A DNA stretch of 64,000 nucleotides from Dictyobacter kobayashii (GTDB lineage Bacteria > Chloroflexota > Ktedonobacteria > Ktedonobacterales > Ktedonobacteraceae), in the NCBI RefSeq assembly GCF_003967555.1, contig NZ_BIFS01000001.1, positions 4,774,001-4,838,000 on the forward strand. Direction: 5' to 3'. A program made the translations under genes and the position numbers. Below the pieces are notes generated by a model that worked only from the letters and a program-made list of their open reading frames with translations, was not told the DNA's origin and did no database searches. Position 1 is the first letter of the stretch. Each line of letters begins with the position of its first letter. This document shows positions 54,980 through 63,761 of this stretch, one piece after another.

Positions 54980-56019
54980 TATAATTTAATTATGCTGACG
55001 GCCGGGGTCTCTGAATAGTCGCGCACGGTCTGGCGGGCGGGAATCTGTAAGAGCTCTTCCTCTAGTTTTTGCCAGACCAGCATGTCGGCCTGCATATTGT
55101 TGACGGGCTGATTCTTGGTGGCGGCTCGCAGCATGGTTTCTGCCACCATCTGGCGAAATTTCGCAAAGTACTCTTTCTGTTGCTTATGTGATGGCATGAC
55201 GCAGAGGGCGATATCTTCTGGCATGTAGAAGTCTTGTGGCTCAAAGGCCAGCGCCACCAGATCTGCGTATTGCTGGACCAGGTCGGTGCGGGTCTGCGAT
55301 AGAAAGTAGTCGACCTGCGTGCTTGACACCAGTAACACGCCGGCGGTACGACCGGCATACAGGATAGGATAGATAGCGACGCTTTTCTCGTAGTCGACAC
55401 GCGACGCTGGCATCAGGTTGTGCTCTCTATCCAGGTTTTGAATCACACCCGGCCGGCACAGGGTCACCACATTGCCCGCCAGCGATTCGGCCCCCAGAAA
55501 CATGGCATTTTGTTCGAGGCTCCCGATCCAGGGTGCTGTTCCCAGCCCAACGCTTTCGCGCAGGCTGCGCACCTTCTTGTATGGTCCAGATGGTGGCATA
55601 CAGCGTACCACCCAGATCGACATGCCACGGCGCTCTGGATCGAGTTGTCCAATCGCCTGTTGTAAGATGAGATGACAGGTTGACCAGAAGCGTAAATTCT
55701 CAGTTGTGGATGCACGTGCCACCAGCACGCGGGCATAAAACTCAGCAGGAATAGCTTTCAGCGACGTTTCTTGAGGGGTAGCTGCAATCTCACCAACCCC
55801 TTTTTCTTCTTTGACCAGCTTACGCATCTGTTCCTGGTATTTCTGTGGTAGTGCGTTGATGAGCTGGCGGAGGTTTTGTGGGCGGGGGTCAGATTCGCCA
55901 CTGACCCAGCGTGTAAATGTTATGGGCGTAATATTCAGCGTCTCTATTAAATGTTGCCTTTCTTTAGGATCACTAAGAATCTGCCCTAATAACTCGCGCC
56001 ACGTCCGTGCTTCTTGCAT
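54976..56019 (-). CDS. XRE-like helix-turn-helix protein with GAF domain
   Basis: 347 residues. The N-terminal HTH (about 5-60: TWRELLGQILSDPKERQHLI, ITPITFTRWVSGESDPRP) is followed by a spacer. A GAF-like domain lies at about 95-265 (ILQQAIGQLDPERRGMSIWV, GRTAGVLLVSSTQVDYFLSQT). The C-terminal tail is helical. The mixture of DNA binding and small-molecule sensing suggests a regulator. Stop codon overlaps the CTG of the jelly-roll gene, so the two are coupled. Confidence 0.8.
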   Translation of the reverse strand: MQEARTWRELLGQILSDPKERQHLIETLNITPITFTRWVSGESDPRPQNLRQLINALPQKYQEQMRKLVKEEKGVGEIAATPQETSLKAIPAEFYARVLVARASTTENLRFWSTCHLILQQAIGQLDPERRGMSIWVVRCMPPSGPYKKVRSLRESVGLGTAPWIGSLEQNAMFLGAESLAGNVVTLCRPGVIQNLDREHNLMPASRVDYEKSVAIYPILYAGRTAGVLLVSSTQVDYFLSQTRTDLVQQYADLVALAFEPQDFYMPEDIALCVMPSHKQQKEYFAKFRQMVAETMLRAATKNQPVNNMQADMLVWQKLEEELLQIPARQTVRDYSETPAVSIIKLY

Positions 56020-56225
56020 ATTTTTTACCTTATCGCTGAAATTGCTACCAAAAGCACCCGGTATTGATCATAATACCAGTTAGCATCTACAACGTCAACA
56101 GGAATTTATTCACAGCCATAAAGAATTTTTAATATGCTTTAAAAAAGCCAGAGAACGGGATTGAGACGAATGTCTGCTTTGCATCCCCTGGCTTGTACTG
56201 ATCAGTTTATGCCTGTGGTGTTTCA

Positions 56226-57215
56226 TTATAGTCGCGTGAGGGCCTTTTGCCCCAGGCTCGTGATGAACGAGCGCGTAACTGCTGTCTCGCTCTCGCGACC
56301 GCTATAGGATTCTGTTCCCTTGCCGTCTCCGGAGGGCAGGAAGCGCGTTGAGAGGCTCATGAGCGGTGCGACGAGCTCCGGGAAGGCGCCATTGAGACGC
56401 GCCAGTAACTGGGCCGGCAGCGTGATAATGATTTCCGCGCTACCCTTTTTTGTGGCCTGCACCACATATTGGGCGGCCCTCTGGGCACTGATCGAGAAGA
56501 GTGGCAAGGTATCAAGCAGGGTGAAGAGTGAGTATTCGATTCGATGACTCTCGCCCTTCATGGTCGTATTGACCTGGGAGCCTGTGCGCATTAATCCAGG
56601 CACTACAGTAGTTACGCACACCCCATCTTTAGCCAGCTCGGCGCGCATGCCCTCTGAGAAGCCTGCCGTGGCGAATTTGGCACTTGAGTAGGCCAGGAGG
56701 TGGGGAACACTGACCTTGCCACCGATGGATGTAATGTTGACGATGCGTCCGCTCTTACGTGCACGCATCTGCGGCACGACCGCCATGGTCATATTGTAAG
56801 TACCCCAGAACATTATGTTCATTGATTGCTCGAAATCTGCGCGGGTCAGCGTTTGCCAGGGGCCAGCACTGATTATGCCGGCGTTATTTACCAGCACATC
56901 GACAGCTCCAAAGTGGGCTGTCGCCTGGGCGATCACCTGCTCTACCTCGGCGGGCTGCGCTACATCGCAGGGGAACGTGATGACCTCTGCTCCCAACTGT
57001 TTGATCTGGCTCTGCGCGCGTAGCAATTCCTCTTCATCGCGCGCGCAGAGTACCAGCCTGGCCCCTTCACGTGCGAACTCCTCCGCCATCGCCAACCCAA
57101 AGCCGCGCGACCCACCCGTGATTAACACCACTTTTCCCTGAATATCTATTTTTTGCTGACGTTGCAGCACGCGCCCCACAATCCCTATCCCCACCAGCCC
57201 GCCAGCAACTTCCAA
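56226..57215 (-). CDS. SDR-family oxidoreductase
   Basis: 329 residues. The Rossmann motif is LITGGSRGFGLA, followed by DVLVNNAGIISAG and the catalytic YSSAKFATAGF (Tyr-x-x-x-Lys), with a Ser in INITSIGG. A short hydrophobic N-terminal stretch (VAGGLVGIGIVG) may anchor it. The only usable start is TTG 57215. The C-terminus after residue 250 is an extension, with a hydrophobic helix and basic residues. Substrate unknown; members act on steroids, fatty acyls or sugars. Confidence 0.85.
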   Translation of the reverse strand: MEVAGGLVGIGIVGRVLQRQQKIDIQGKVVLITGGSRGFGLAMAEEFAREGARLVLCARDEEELLRAQSQIKQLGAEVITFPCDVAQPAEVEQVIAQATAHFGAVDVLVNNAGIISAGPWQTLTRADFEQSMNIMFWGTYNMTMAVVPQMRARKSGRIVNITSIGGKVSVPHLLAYSSAKFATAGFSEGMRAELAKDGVCVTTVVPGLMRTGSQVNTTMKGESHRIEYSLFTLLDTLPLFSISAQRAAQYVVQATKKGSAEIIITLPAQLLARLNGAFPELVAPLMSLSTRFLPSGDGKGTESYSGRESETAVTRSFITSLGQKALTRL

Positions 57216-57361
57216 TTTCTTTGCAATATATTCATAAACTATACAGCCGATCCCTTCTGCCTCTCATGTAACGCTAAAACTATACAGATAAAATGCATTG
57301 ACTGCTATTTACACGATTGGCATCACCCGTTGGCCGCTTTATTTAACCACTTACCAATCGA

Positions 57362-57419
57362 AAAACACAGCAGAAAAGCATGCTACCTGGCAGGGCAGCA
57401 TGCTTTTCTGCTGTGTTTT
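57362..57419. terminator. Perfect 23-bp hairpin
   Basis: AAAACACAGCAGAAAAGCAT (start of the left arm) and its complement flank a 12-base loop. A4 on the left and T4 on the right make it usable in both directions. It lies between the SDR gene and the small membrane protein gene. Confidence 0.8.
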
Positions 57420-57439
57420 CCGATCAGGGGAAGAATCGA

Positions 57440-57646
57440 TCAGGCTTTTGGTCTTGTTTCGCGCAGCAGGGTGGTCACCAGGATGGCGAGCAGGGCGATG
57501 ATCAAGAGCGGCCCACTTATGATGCGGATCGAGGCCAGGGCTGCTATGTTGTTGATCAGGAGCAGCACTAGCAGTAGAATCAGGACGCCGACGAGGATGA
57601 TCATGTCGCCGACAATGAAATTATAGATGGCTTTGATGATATTCAT
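57440..57646 (-). CDS. Small two-helix membrane protein
   Basis: 68 residues, almost all hydrophobic, with two helices (MIILVGVLILLLVLLLI and ISGPLLIIALLAILVTTLL) and a basic C-terminus. GGAAGAGG precedes the ATG. It starts 17 bases after the COG4280-like gene and is probably co-transcribed. No family was recognised. Confidence 0.7.
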   Translation of the reverse strand: MNIIKAIYNFIVGDMIILVGVLILLLVLLLINNIAALASIRIISGPLLIIALLAILVTTLLRETRPKA

Positions 57647-57663
57647 GGCTACCTCTTCCTAAC

Positions 57664-58460
57664 TTACTTATGCTCAAGTACTGCTGGCTCGGCAGGCTCG
57701 ACCGTGGCCCGTTGTTGTTTGCTTTGTTTGAGCCAGCCAATCAGGGCCAGCGTTGTGACCAGGTAGAGGGCGGCCAGGATCAGCAGGAAGGCATCCGAGA
57801 AGATCCAGCTGATGCCCAGTCCTTCGCCGGTCCAGAAGGTGCCGAAGGTGGTGAGCATGATGCCAACTACAAACTTGAGGGTGTTTTCGGGAATTCTGGT
57901 CAATGGCGCGCGTACAAATGCGCCGATTAAGATGACCAGTATGCCGGCTACGGCTGCTCCAATGGCTGCCGAGCCAATGCCACAGGCCTGCGTACAGGAA
58001 TTGGTGACCGCGTTACTACCAAAGGTGATCACAATAAAGGCTACTTCTAGCCTTCCAGTAGCACCGCTTTATATGAAAGGGCCAGGCCAAAGGGCTGAAT
58101 GCGTGGGGAAACGGTCTCACCACGAGCCCTGACTTCGGCCATGGTCTCTTCAAAGATGGCCTCCTCATCGTGCAGCGCTTTGAGTCCACTATAGCGTAAA
58201 ATAGCTTTCTTGAGCCATTTCAGGCCGAAGAGGATCAGCAGTACTCCGATGATTAAGCGTAGAATGTCGAGTGGGACGAAGCGGACGATGGCGACCCCAA
58301 AGGTGGCTACGATGAGTGCGAGGGTGGCGGCGGCGGCAACGGCTCCTAAGAGAGAGCTGCGCCAGTTGATCGTGACTCCTACTACCAGGACGATGGTAAA
58401 GGCTTCGACGAACTCAACTGCAGAAGCAAGAAATGCTCCTGTGATAACTGCCCATTGCAT
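57664..58460 (-). CDS. COG4280-like multi-pass membrane protein, frameshifted
   Basis: The N-terminal part (MQWAVITGAFLASAVEFVEAFTIVLVVG) and the C-terminal part (NAVTNSCTQACGIGSAAIGA, NTLKFVVGIMLTTFGTFWTGEG) are in two frames. One extra base at about 58050-58052 joins KAVLLEG to LEVAFIVITFGSN and gives about 265 residues with six helices. EFVEA and LEVAF repeat an acidic helix signature, as in transporters with two matching halves. COG4280 is a predicted membrane family with no proven substrate. The TMEM165/GDT1 family is a possible distant relative, not supported strongly. Confidence 0.75.
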
Positions 58461-58512
58461 GTATGTGCTCCTGTTCCAGTTATAATGTGCATTGCTAGAG
58501 ATTAAATACAGG

Positions 58513-58552
58513 AATAGTCATGGGAGCCTTACTAAAGGCTCCCATGACTATT
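58513..58552. terminator. Perfect 18-bp hairpin
   Basis: AATAGTCATGGGAGCCTT and its complement around an ACTA loop, in the gap after the methyltransferase gene. No T tract. Confidence 0.7.
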
Positions 58553-58579
58553 GTAGCACACCATATGCATGTATCGTTG

Positions 58580-59449
58580 TTATTCCTTGATGGCGACCAT
58601 CTGCAGCCAGGTGCGGGGAATCTCTTTGAGTCCCAGTTCTTCGCCCGCTTGATAGACGGCTACTTCCAGGGCTTTGGCACCTTGTGCCAGTGGAATCCCT
58701 GGCAGGGCCCCTTCAATGAAGAGCCAGTATTGTCCCAGATCACGCCAGCCGTCTAACGAAATAATCGCATCGCTCTGCTGGGTGTCGACCGTGACAAAAC
58801 CGCTCTGCTTGAGATCCTGGATATATTCGTCCCTGGTCAGCCACTGCATTGCCATCGCTTTGGCTTCGCGGGAGAGGCGTGCTTCAGGATGCTCCTGTTT
58901 CAGCCAGCCCACTGCGCGCCGGGTCCATAGACGATAGAAGCGCTCTGTGCCTGGAACATAGGTGCCTTCATAGAAGGCGCTGTTGCAGCCAAAGATGCCG
59001 CGTGGCGATAGGATAGAGGATACCTGTTTGAAGGCTGCTAGCTTATCTGGTACCAGGTGAATGGCGTTGCAGAAGAAGGCGGCATCGACGTTTTGTACGA
59101 TGCGTGGTAGGTCTTCGGATTCTCCCTGGAGAAATTCGGCATGAATTGGGAGTCCAGCCTCTTCCATGCCTTTCTGCGCTCGGCGTAGAGCCTCGGCAGA
59201 GGGATCGACACCGATTAGCTTAATGTTACTTACACGACCCTGCTTCACTAATTCTTCGGCGATAAGACGTGTTACCGCGCCTGTTCCACAGGCCATATCC
59301 ACAATTGTCAGTGTCTCGCCCTCTGTTTGTGGCTTGAGATGGGCAAGCGTCTGTTTGACCAGTGCGCGGTTCACCTCTGTATAGAAAGCATGGGCTGCAA
59401 ACGGCTCGAATGTATAAAGATTTGTCTCATCAGTTTCAATAAGACCCAT
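58580..59449 (-). CDS. Class I SAM-dependent methyltransferase
   Basis: 289 residues. Motif I is TIVDMACGTGAVTRLIAEELV near residue 45-65, followed by IGVDPSAEALRRAQ and the motif IV region VDAAFFCNAIHLV. An alpha-helical C-terminal half (about 150-289) has no recognisable signature. It methylates an unknown small molecule or lipid. AAGGAGG lies 12 bases before the ATG. The gene is independent of fabG upstream. Confidence 0.88.
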   Translation of the reverse strand: MGLIETDETNLYTFEPFAAHAFYTEVNRALVKQTLAHLKPQTEGETLTIVDMACGTGAVTRLIAEELVKQGRVSNIKLIGVDPSAEALRRAQKGMEEAGLPIHAEFLQGESEDLPRIVQNVDAAFFCNAIHLVPDKLAAFKQVSSILSPRGIFGCNSAFYEGTYVPGTERFYRLWTRRAVGWLKQEHPEARLSREAKAMAMQWLTRDEYIQDLKQSGFVTVDTQQSDAIISLDGWRDLGQYWLFIEGALPGIPLAQGAKALEVAVYQAGEELGLKEIPRTWLQMVAIKE

Positions 59450-59496
59450 AATAAATTAATCCTCCTTGACCAAACTGTTTGTTAAAGAGTTAGATC

Positions 59497-60737
59497 AATT
59501 TCAGTGGTAACTTGTTTCACTGACTTTGCACTATCTATTCGAGCAACGTTTACTTACATATGCATTGACATGCCACCATCGACACTGAGTACCTGTCCGG
59601 TAATATAGCCAGCCTCTGGTGAACAGAGGAACGCGGCGGCGGCAGCTACTTCATCGGTTGTACCAAAGCGACCGAGCGGTGTGTTGTCCAGCATATATTT
59701 GCGCTGTGGTTCGGTGACGATGGAGGTCAGTTCCGTTGGAATAAAGCCAGGGGCCAGCGCATTGGATGTAATGTTTCGGCTCGCCATCTCGCGTGCGGTA
59801 CTCAAGGTTAAGGAGATAATCGCGGCTTTGAGGCACCATAGTTCGCCTGTCCGGCGGGCCCCATCAGGCCAGCTACCGATGCGATATTCACGATACGTCC
59901 CCAGCGCGCTTTCATCATGCCGCGTAGGGCGGCCTTGGTGCAGAGGAAAGCTGCTCGCAGGTTGGTATCCATCACATATTCGAAATCGGCCAGCGACATC
60001 TGCAGAATCAGTTTGTCGCGTGTGGTGCCTGCGTTATTGACCAGAATGGCTACCGGTCCCAGGGCGCTGACTGTTTCCGCGAAGAGTCGGGTTACATTCT
60101 TCCTATAACGGCTGAACGGCGATACAAGTTCAGTGCGTAGCTTGTTCACTGACTTTGCACTATCTATCGGCAAGTTTACTATTGCATTGACATGCCACCA
60201 TCGACACTGAGTACCTGTCCGTAATATAGCCGCCTCTGGGCAGAGGACGCGGGGGCAGCTACTTCATCGTTGTCAAAGCGACCGACGTTGTTGTACATAT
60301 ATTTGCGCTGTGGTTCGGTGACGATGGAGGTCAGTTCCGTTGGAATAAAGCCAGGGGCCAGCGCATTGGATGTAATGTTTCGGCTCGCCATCTCGCGTGC
60401 GGTACTCAAGGTTAAGGAGATAATCGCGGCTTTTGAGGCACCATAGTTCGCCTGTCCGGCGGGCCCATCAGGCCAGCTACCGATGCGATATTCACGATAC
60501 GTCCCCAGCGCGCTTTCATCATGCCGCGTAGGGCGGCCTTGGTGCAGAGAAAGCTGCTCGCAGGTTGGTATCCATCACATATTCGAAATCGCCAGCGACA
60601 TCTGCAGAATCAGTTTGTCGCGTGTGTGCCTGCGTTATTGACCAGAATGGCTACCGGTCCCAGGGCGCTGACTGTTTCCGCGAAGAGTCGGGTTACATCT
60701 TCTCCTTACTAACATCGGCCTGAACGGCGATACAACG
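59497..60737. repeat. Tandem duplication of about 0.6 kb
   Basis: Unit 1 (about 59497-60127) and unit 2 (about 60128-60737) include most of fabG and its 3' flank. Over most of the alignment they differ by 1-4 base deletions, mainly in unit 2, with few substitutions. The boundary lies near the GAACGGCGATACAA present in both. Deletions without substitutions are typical of read error rather than divergence. Confidence 0.85.
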
Positions 60738-60920
60738 TCTCCCAAGTTCTTCAATGCTGGCCTTTGCCTCTGCGGCAGCAGCGCTATTGCTGCGATAATT
60801 GATTACTATATCTGCACCCGCCTGGGCCAGCCTCTGGGCGATGGCCCGGCCAATGCCCTGGCTGCTCCCTGTAATCAGGGCTACTTTTCCCGCGAGTGGA
60901 AGAGGATGTTCTTGTGACAT
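59554..60920 (-). pseudogene. fabG: 3-oxoacyl-ACP reductase (FabG-like), disrupted by a tandem duplication and many indels
   Basis: The 5' part (60920-60693) reads MSQEHPLPLAGKVALITGSS, with GIGRAIAQRLAQ and NYRSNSAAAAEAK, up to DVSKE, where it breaks. Downstream the remaining two-thirds appears twice: a gap-rich copy (about 60128-60737) and a cleaner copy (59497-60127). Read from the second copy, the rest is VNNAGTTRDKLILQ, the catalytic YGASKAA (frame lost by one base in this copy), NALAPGFIPTEL and a stop at 59554. Joining the 5' part to the cleaner copy and correcting single bases gives a normal 247-residue FabG. The break is more likely an assembly or sequencing fault than gene death. 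It would reduce 3-oxoacyl-ACP in fatty acid synthesis; isolated fabG copies often have other substrates. Confidence 0.8.
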
Positions 60921-60987
60921 ACATTTGTTCCTTCAATAGAAATAGTATTTGTCGCTCTTAGGCTTGTTGTAGTATAGCATAGTTGCT

Positions 60988-61022
60988 CCAGCCCATACCA
61001 AATATCCTTTTGGTATGGGCTG
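60988..61022. terminator. Perfect 15-bp hairpin
   Basis: CCAGCCCATACCAAA and its complement around a TATCC loop, upstream of fabG and downstream of the IS4 transposase. It may stop the transposase transcript. A TATACT hexamer just left of it (minus strand) could be the fabG -10. Confidence 0.65.
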
Positions 61023-61037
61023 GGAGCTTGAACCTTA

Positions 61038-61101
61038 TGCATGGCCGCCTGCGGCGGCGGGCCGGGGGAAAAAGAAGAAGCGGGACACCCCGCACCCCGG
61101 C
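61038..61101 (-). repeat. Three-hairpin element, 3' half, cut by the IS4 insertion
   Basis: On the minus strand: GCGGG-GTGT-CCCGC, then CTTCTTCTTTTT, then GCCGCC-GCA-GGCGGC. The first hairpin of this copy is on the other side of the insertion at 62665. Confidence 0.8.
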
Positions 61102-62656
61102 CTGACTTTTTATCACAAATCTAGTTGATTCGAAAGGAGGGAAGCGAGTTGCATTCCCTGCAACACGTTCTGGATATACATCCACCCCAACCACAAGGTT
61201 TTCCATCCAGGTGGGCCATCGCCTTTGCGACCCAAGTAGCCACCATGACGTGCAATGCCATGCCAGCATTGCTGCACCGTCATGGTTTTTGCTGGATGCC
61301 CACTCAAATGAGCCACCACCAGGACAATATCAGTGGGTATCACTGCCCGTGCCAGCTCGTCAGGACATTGACGCGAAAGCACACGCAATTGCAACAAGCG
61401 CACGGCAATGGGGGCAATGATGCCCAGCAACGTTCGCAACCCCTCGTAATCCCGAATCTCTCGTTCTTCCATATGGCATCCCGTCTTGAGACCTTGGTGA
61501 TAGTCCTCAACAATCCAACGCCTGCGATACCACTCGACCCGCTCTTGGGCTTGAGTTGCCGTGTGGGTGGGGACCGAGGTCAACAAGATCCAGTCCAAGG
61601 CTTCAACCCCTTCTGGGGATCAGGTTCCCACACACGGATGACCCAGATCACCAGCGGACGCCACTGGTTGGCTTCCCGTGTGCGGGGAGGCAACAGACGC
61701 ACGGGCTGCCAACTCACGGCCAAAAGGGCCTTGCGGGCCGGGTGTTTCTGGCTACTCTTGAGTTCCAGCCACATGCTCGACCGAATGGGCATCTGCTTGA
61801 CCACCTCCAGCAAATGCAGCGTGGGGCTACGATGATGATGCGATCGTGGGGCACCGGTGTCTCTCCTTGTTCCACCAACAGATCAATACAGCGATCTTCA
61901 TAGGCCCGGACGAGAAAATCACACCCCTGCTCTCGACATTGGCGCATGAACGCAAAGATGTCACTGTAGCGGTCGCCCATATGAATCCATTGACTGCACT
62001 GCCAGCAGGAGGCGAGCCCAGGATGCGCACACTGCGCTCCCATACCTCCGATTCCCGTTCGCGTTTCCAGCGTTGTTGCTTGCTCTCTTTCTCAGGGCTG
62101 GCTGGCGCAAAAAGGGTTCTTGATGAGCCAATCCCAACAACTGATCGTGCTGAGGTACAACAGCCAGGACGCTTTGCAACAGAAAGCCGTGATGCGTTCC
62201 GTTGCCAATGGGCCCCAGTCCACGCGTCGTAGGATGAGCCTGGTAATCCATCTCTGTGGTATCCTGAATCAACAAGACCTGTGCCTGCTGGTGGCATGCT
62301 TGCCGTGTGTGTTGCAGGTGGGGAGCAACCAGATGTTCATACGAGGTATGCGACGAATGCACAAATCGATAGGCCGCTTCCAAGCCCGCCGGGCTCAACA
62401 CACCGGGCAGAGACGCTTGTGGATGCTGCGCAAGGTGGAACGCAAGATCGACGGCACGCTGCACACGACGTGGATCGCCCAGTTGGACCGAGCCAAAGGT
62501 GGCTTGAGCCCACTGCTGAGACGACAACAAGATTGCTGGAGACAACATCACCTTCTCCTTTCTTTTCGTTCTTGGTCGTTCCAATGGCATGTGCACCAAG
62601 AACCGTGGTTTTTCTGCTTCCACGATTCAACGACTAAAAATGTGATAAAAAGTCAG
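61102..62656 (-). mobile_element. IS4-family insertion sequence
   Basis: Terminal inverted repeats CTGACTTTTTATCACA (61102-61117, complement 62641-62656) bound a 1555-bp element. The direct repeat ACCCCGGC occurs at 61094-61101 and 62657-62664, an 8-bp target duplication. The target lies between hairpins 1 and 2 of a three-hairpin repeat. Confidence 0.92.
61113..62548 (-). pseudogene. IS4-family transposase broken over several frames
   Basis: The start MLSPAILLSSQQWAQATFGS has AAGGAG before it. Then fragments in different frames can be read in order: LLIQDTTEMDYQAH (first catalytic Asp), MGDRYSDIFAFMRQCREQGC (second), and EWYRRRWIVEDYHQGLKTGC (Y-R-E-K signature of IS4) at the 3' end. At least four single-base shifts (near 62115, 61990, 61840 and 61610) separate them. 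A gene with this many shifts is either decayed or affected by the same read errors as other genes here. Repaired length is about 478 residues. Confidence 0.8.
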
Positions 62657-62880
62657 ACCCCGGCAGGAGGACTAGCCGTCCTCCTGCACCTCCCGTTGAG
62701 GCCACGCTTAACTTAAAAAGAAGAAGCGGGATATCCCGCTTCCTGGTAGGAGGACTAGCTGTCCTCGTGCATCTCCTGCTGAGGGCGGGCTTAACTTAAA
62801 AAGAAGAAGTGAGGACACCCCGCACCTCGGCAGGAGGACTAGCCGTCCTCCTGCACCTCCTGCGTTGATTGAGGCCGGGC
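62657..62880 (-). repeat. Tandem three-hairpin elements upstream of IS4
   Basis: On the minus strand, about 2.5 units of roughly 100 bp each have GCAGGAGGAC-GGCTA-GTCCTCCTGC, then a GGGG-like stem, then CTTCTTCTTTTTAAGTTAAG. The last unit stops at the IS, and its continuation is the half at 61038-61101. Confidence 0.85.
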
Positions 62881-62996
62881 TTAAAAGAGGGAACGAGGCG
62901 CTTTTGGGCTGCCGAGTGATTAGCTGCCTCGAAATTATCGATGTTGTTTACTTGCTTAAAGATGCTACCAATCCTTTTGCTGGCGCAAGCAATGGG

Positions 62997-63746
62997 TTAT
63001 TGCAATGAGATGCGCGGGATGCGTGGTAGTGTGATGTCGATGCCTGGATCTAGCTGGGTGTTGCGATCGATAATGGCTCCTCGAATCTGTTCGTTGCTCA
63101 GGTTGCGCGTTTGGAGGAGCGTAGCACCTACCAGGAGGGCGTCGTAGAGGTCTGTGACCAGCAGGTTTGCCCCCGTCAGGTCCGCGCTTGTCAGGTCTGC
63201 GTGCGTCAGGTTTGCCGCTGATAGGTCGGCCTGATCCATTCTGGCACCCCTTAAGCAGGCTCCGGTTAGATCGGCCATGAAGAGATTGGCGTGCGACAGA
63301 TCAGCGTTCCGTAGATCGGCGTAGCGTAGATAGCGATAGGAAAGGTCGTAGCCTGATAGGTTCGCGCCTTGAAAACTGCGCGGCAATTGCTGGATCTGCT
63401 GCCCGGGATCAATCGTTTGAATTTTCCCTGGCAGTGGCGTGTCCTCGATGCGTGGCAGGTGGGCGAGCTCGTAGGTTACGCGCTCCGTTGCCTGCAATGT
63501 ACGTCTACGTTCCTCGAAGTGTAAGCGATCAAGATGAGCAATTAACCGTTGCTCCATCGTGACCATGTCTTTCTCGATACGTTCCTCCCAGCGCTTCCTG
63601 CGCACTCCCTGGGCCTTTTCCCAGGCCTGTACCTGATGCTGCAGTCGTTCGACTGCCCGCCTCTGGGCCGTTACGATTGTAATTGCCAGAAAAAGAATAA
63701 TAAGACAACAGCCAATCATGCTGCCAAGAATTATAATTTCGCTCAT
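62997..63746 (-). CDS. Membrane-anchored pentapeptide-repeat protein
   Basis: The preferred start is ATG 63746, with GGGGGTGAGAAGG before it; the TTG 15 bases upstream is possible. 249 residues. A membrane helix (about 5-27: IIILGSMIGCCLIILFLAIT) is followed by a basic coiled coil (about 30-90). Pentapeptide repeats A(D/N)LXX follow (residues about 130-215: GANLSGYDLSYRYLRYADLR, ADLTGACLRGARMDQADL). The repeats make a right-handed helix; known members protect gyrase or act as scaffolds. No toxin or gyrase link is visible here. Confidence 0.88.
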   Translation of the reverse strand: MSEIIILGSMIGCCLIILFLAITIVTAQRRAVERLQHQVQAWEKAQGVRRKRWEERIEKDMVTMEQRLIAHLDRLHFEERRRTLQATERVTYELAHLPRIEDTPLPGKIQTIDPGQQIQQLPRSFQGANLSGYDLSYRYLRYADLRNADLSHANLFMADLTGACLRGARMDQADLSAANLTHADLTSADLTGANLLVTDLYDALLVGATLLQTRNLSNEQIRGAIIDRNTQLDPGIDITLPRIPRISLQ

Positions 63747-63761
63747 CCTTCTCACCCCCAA

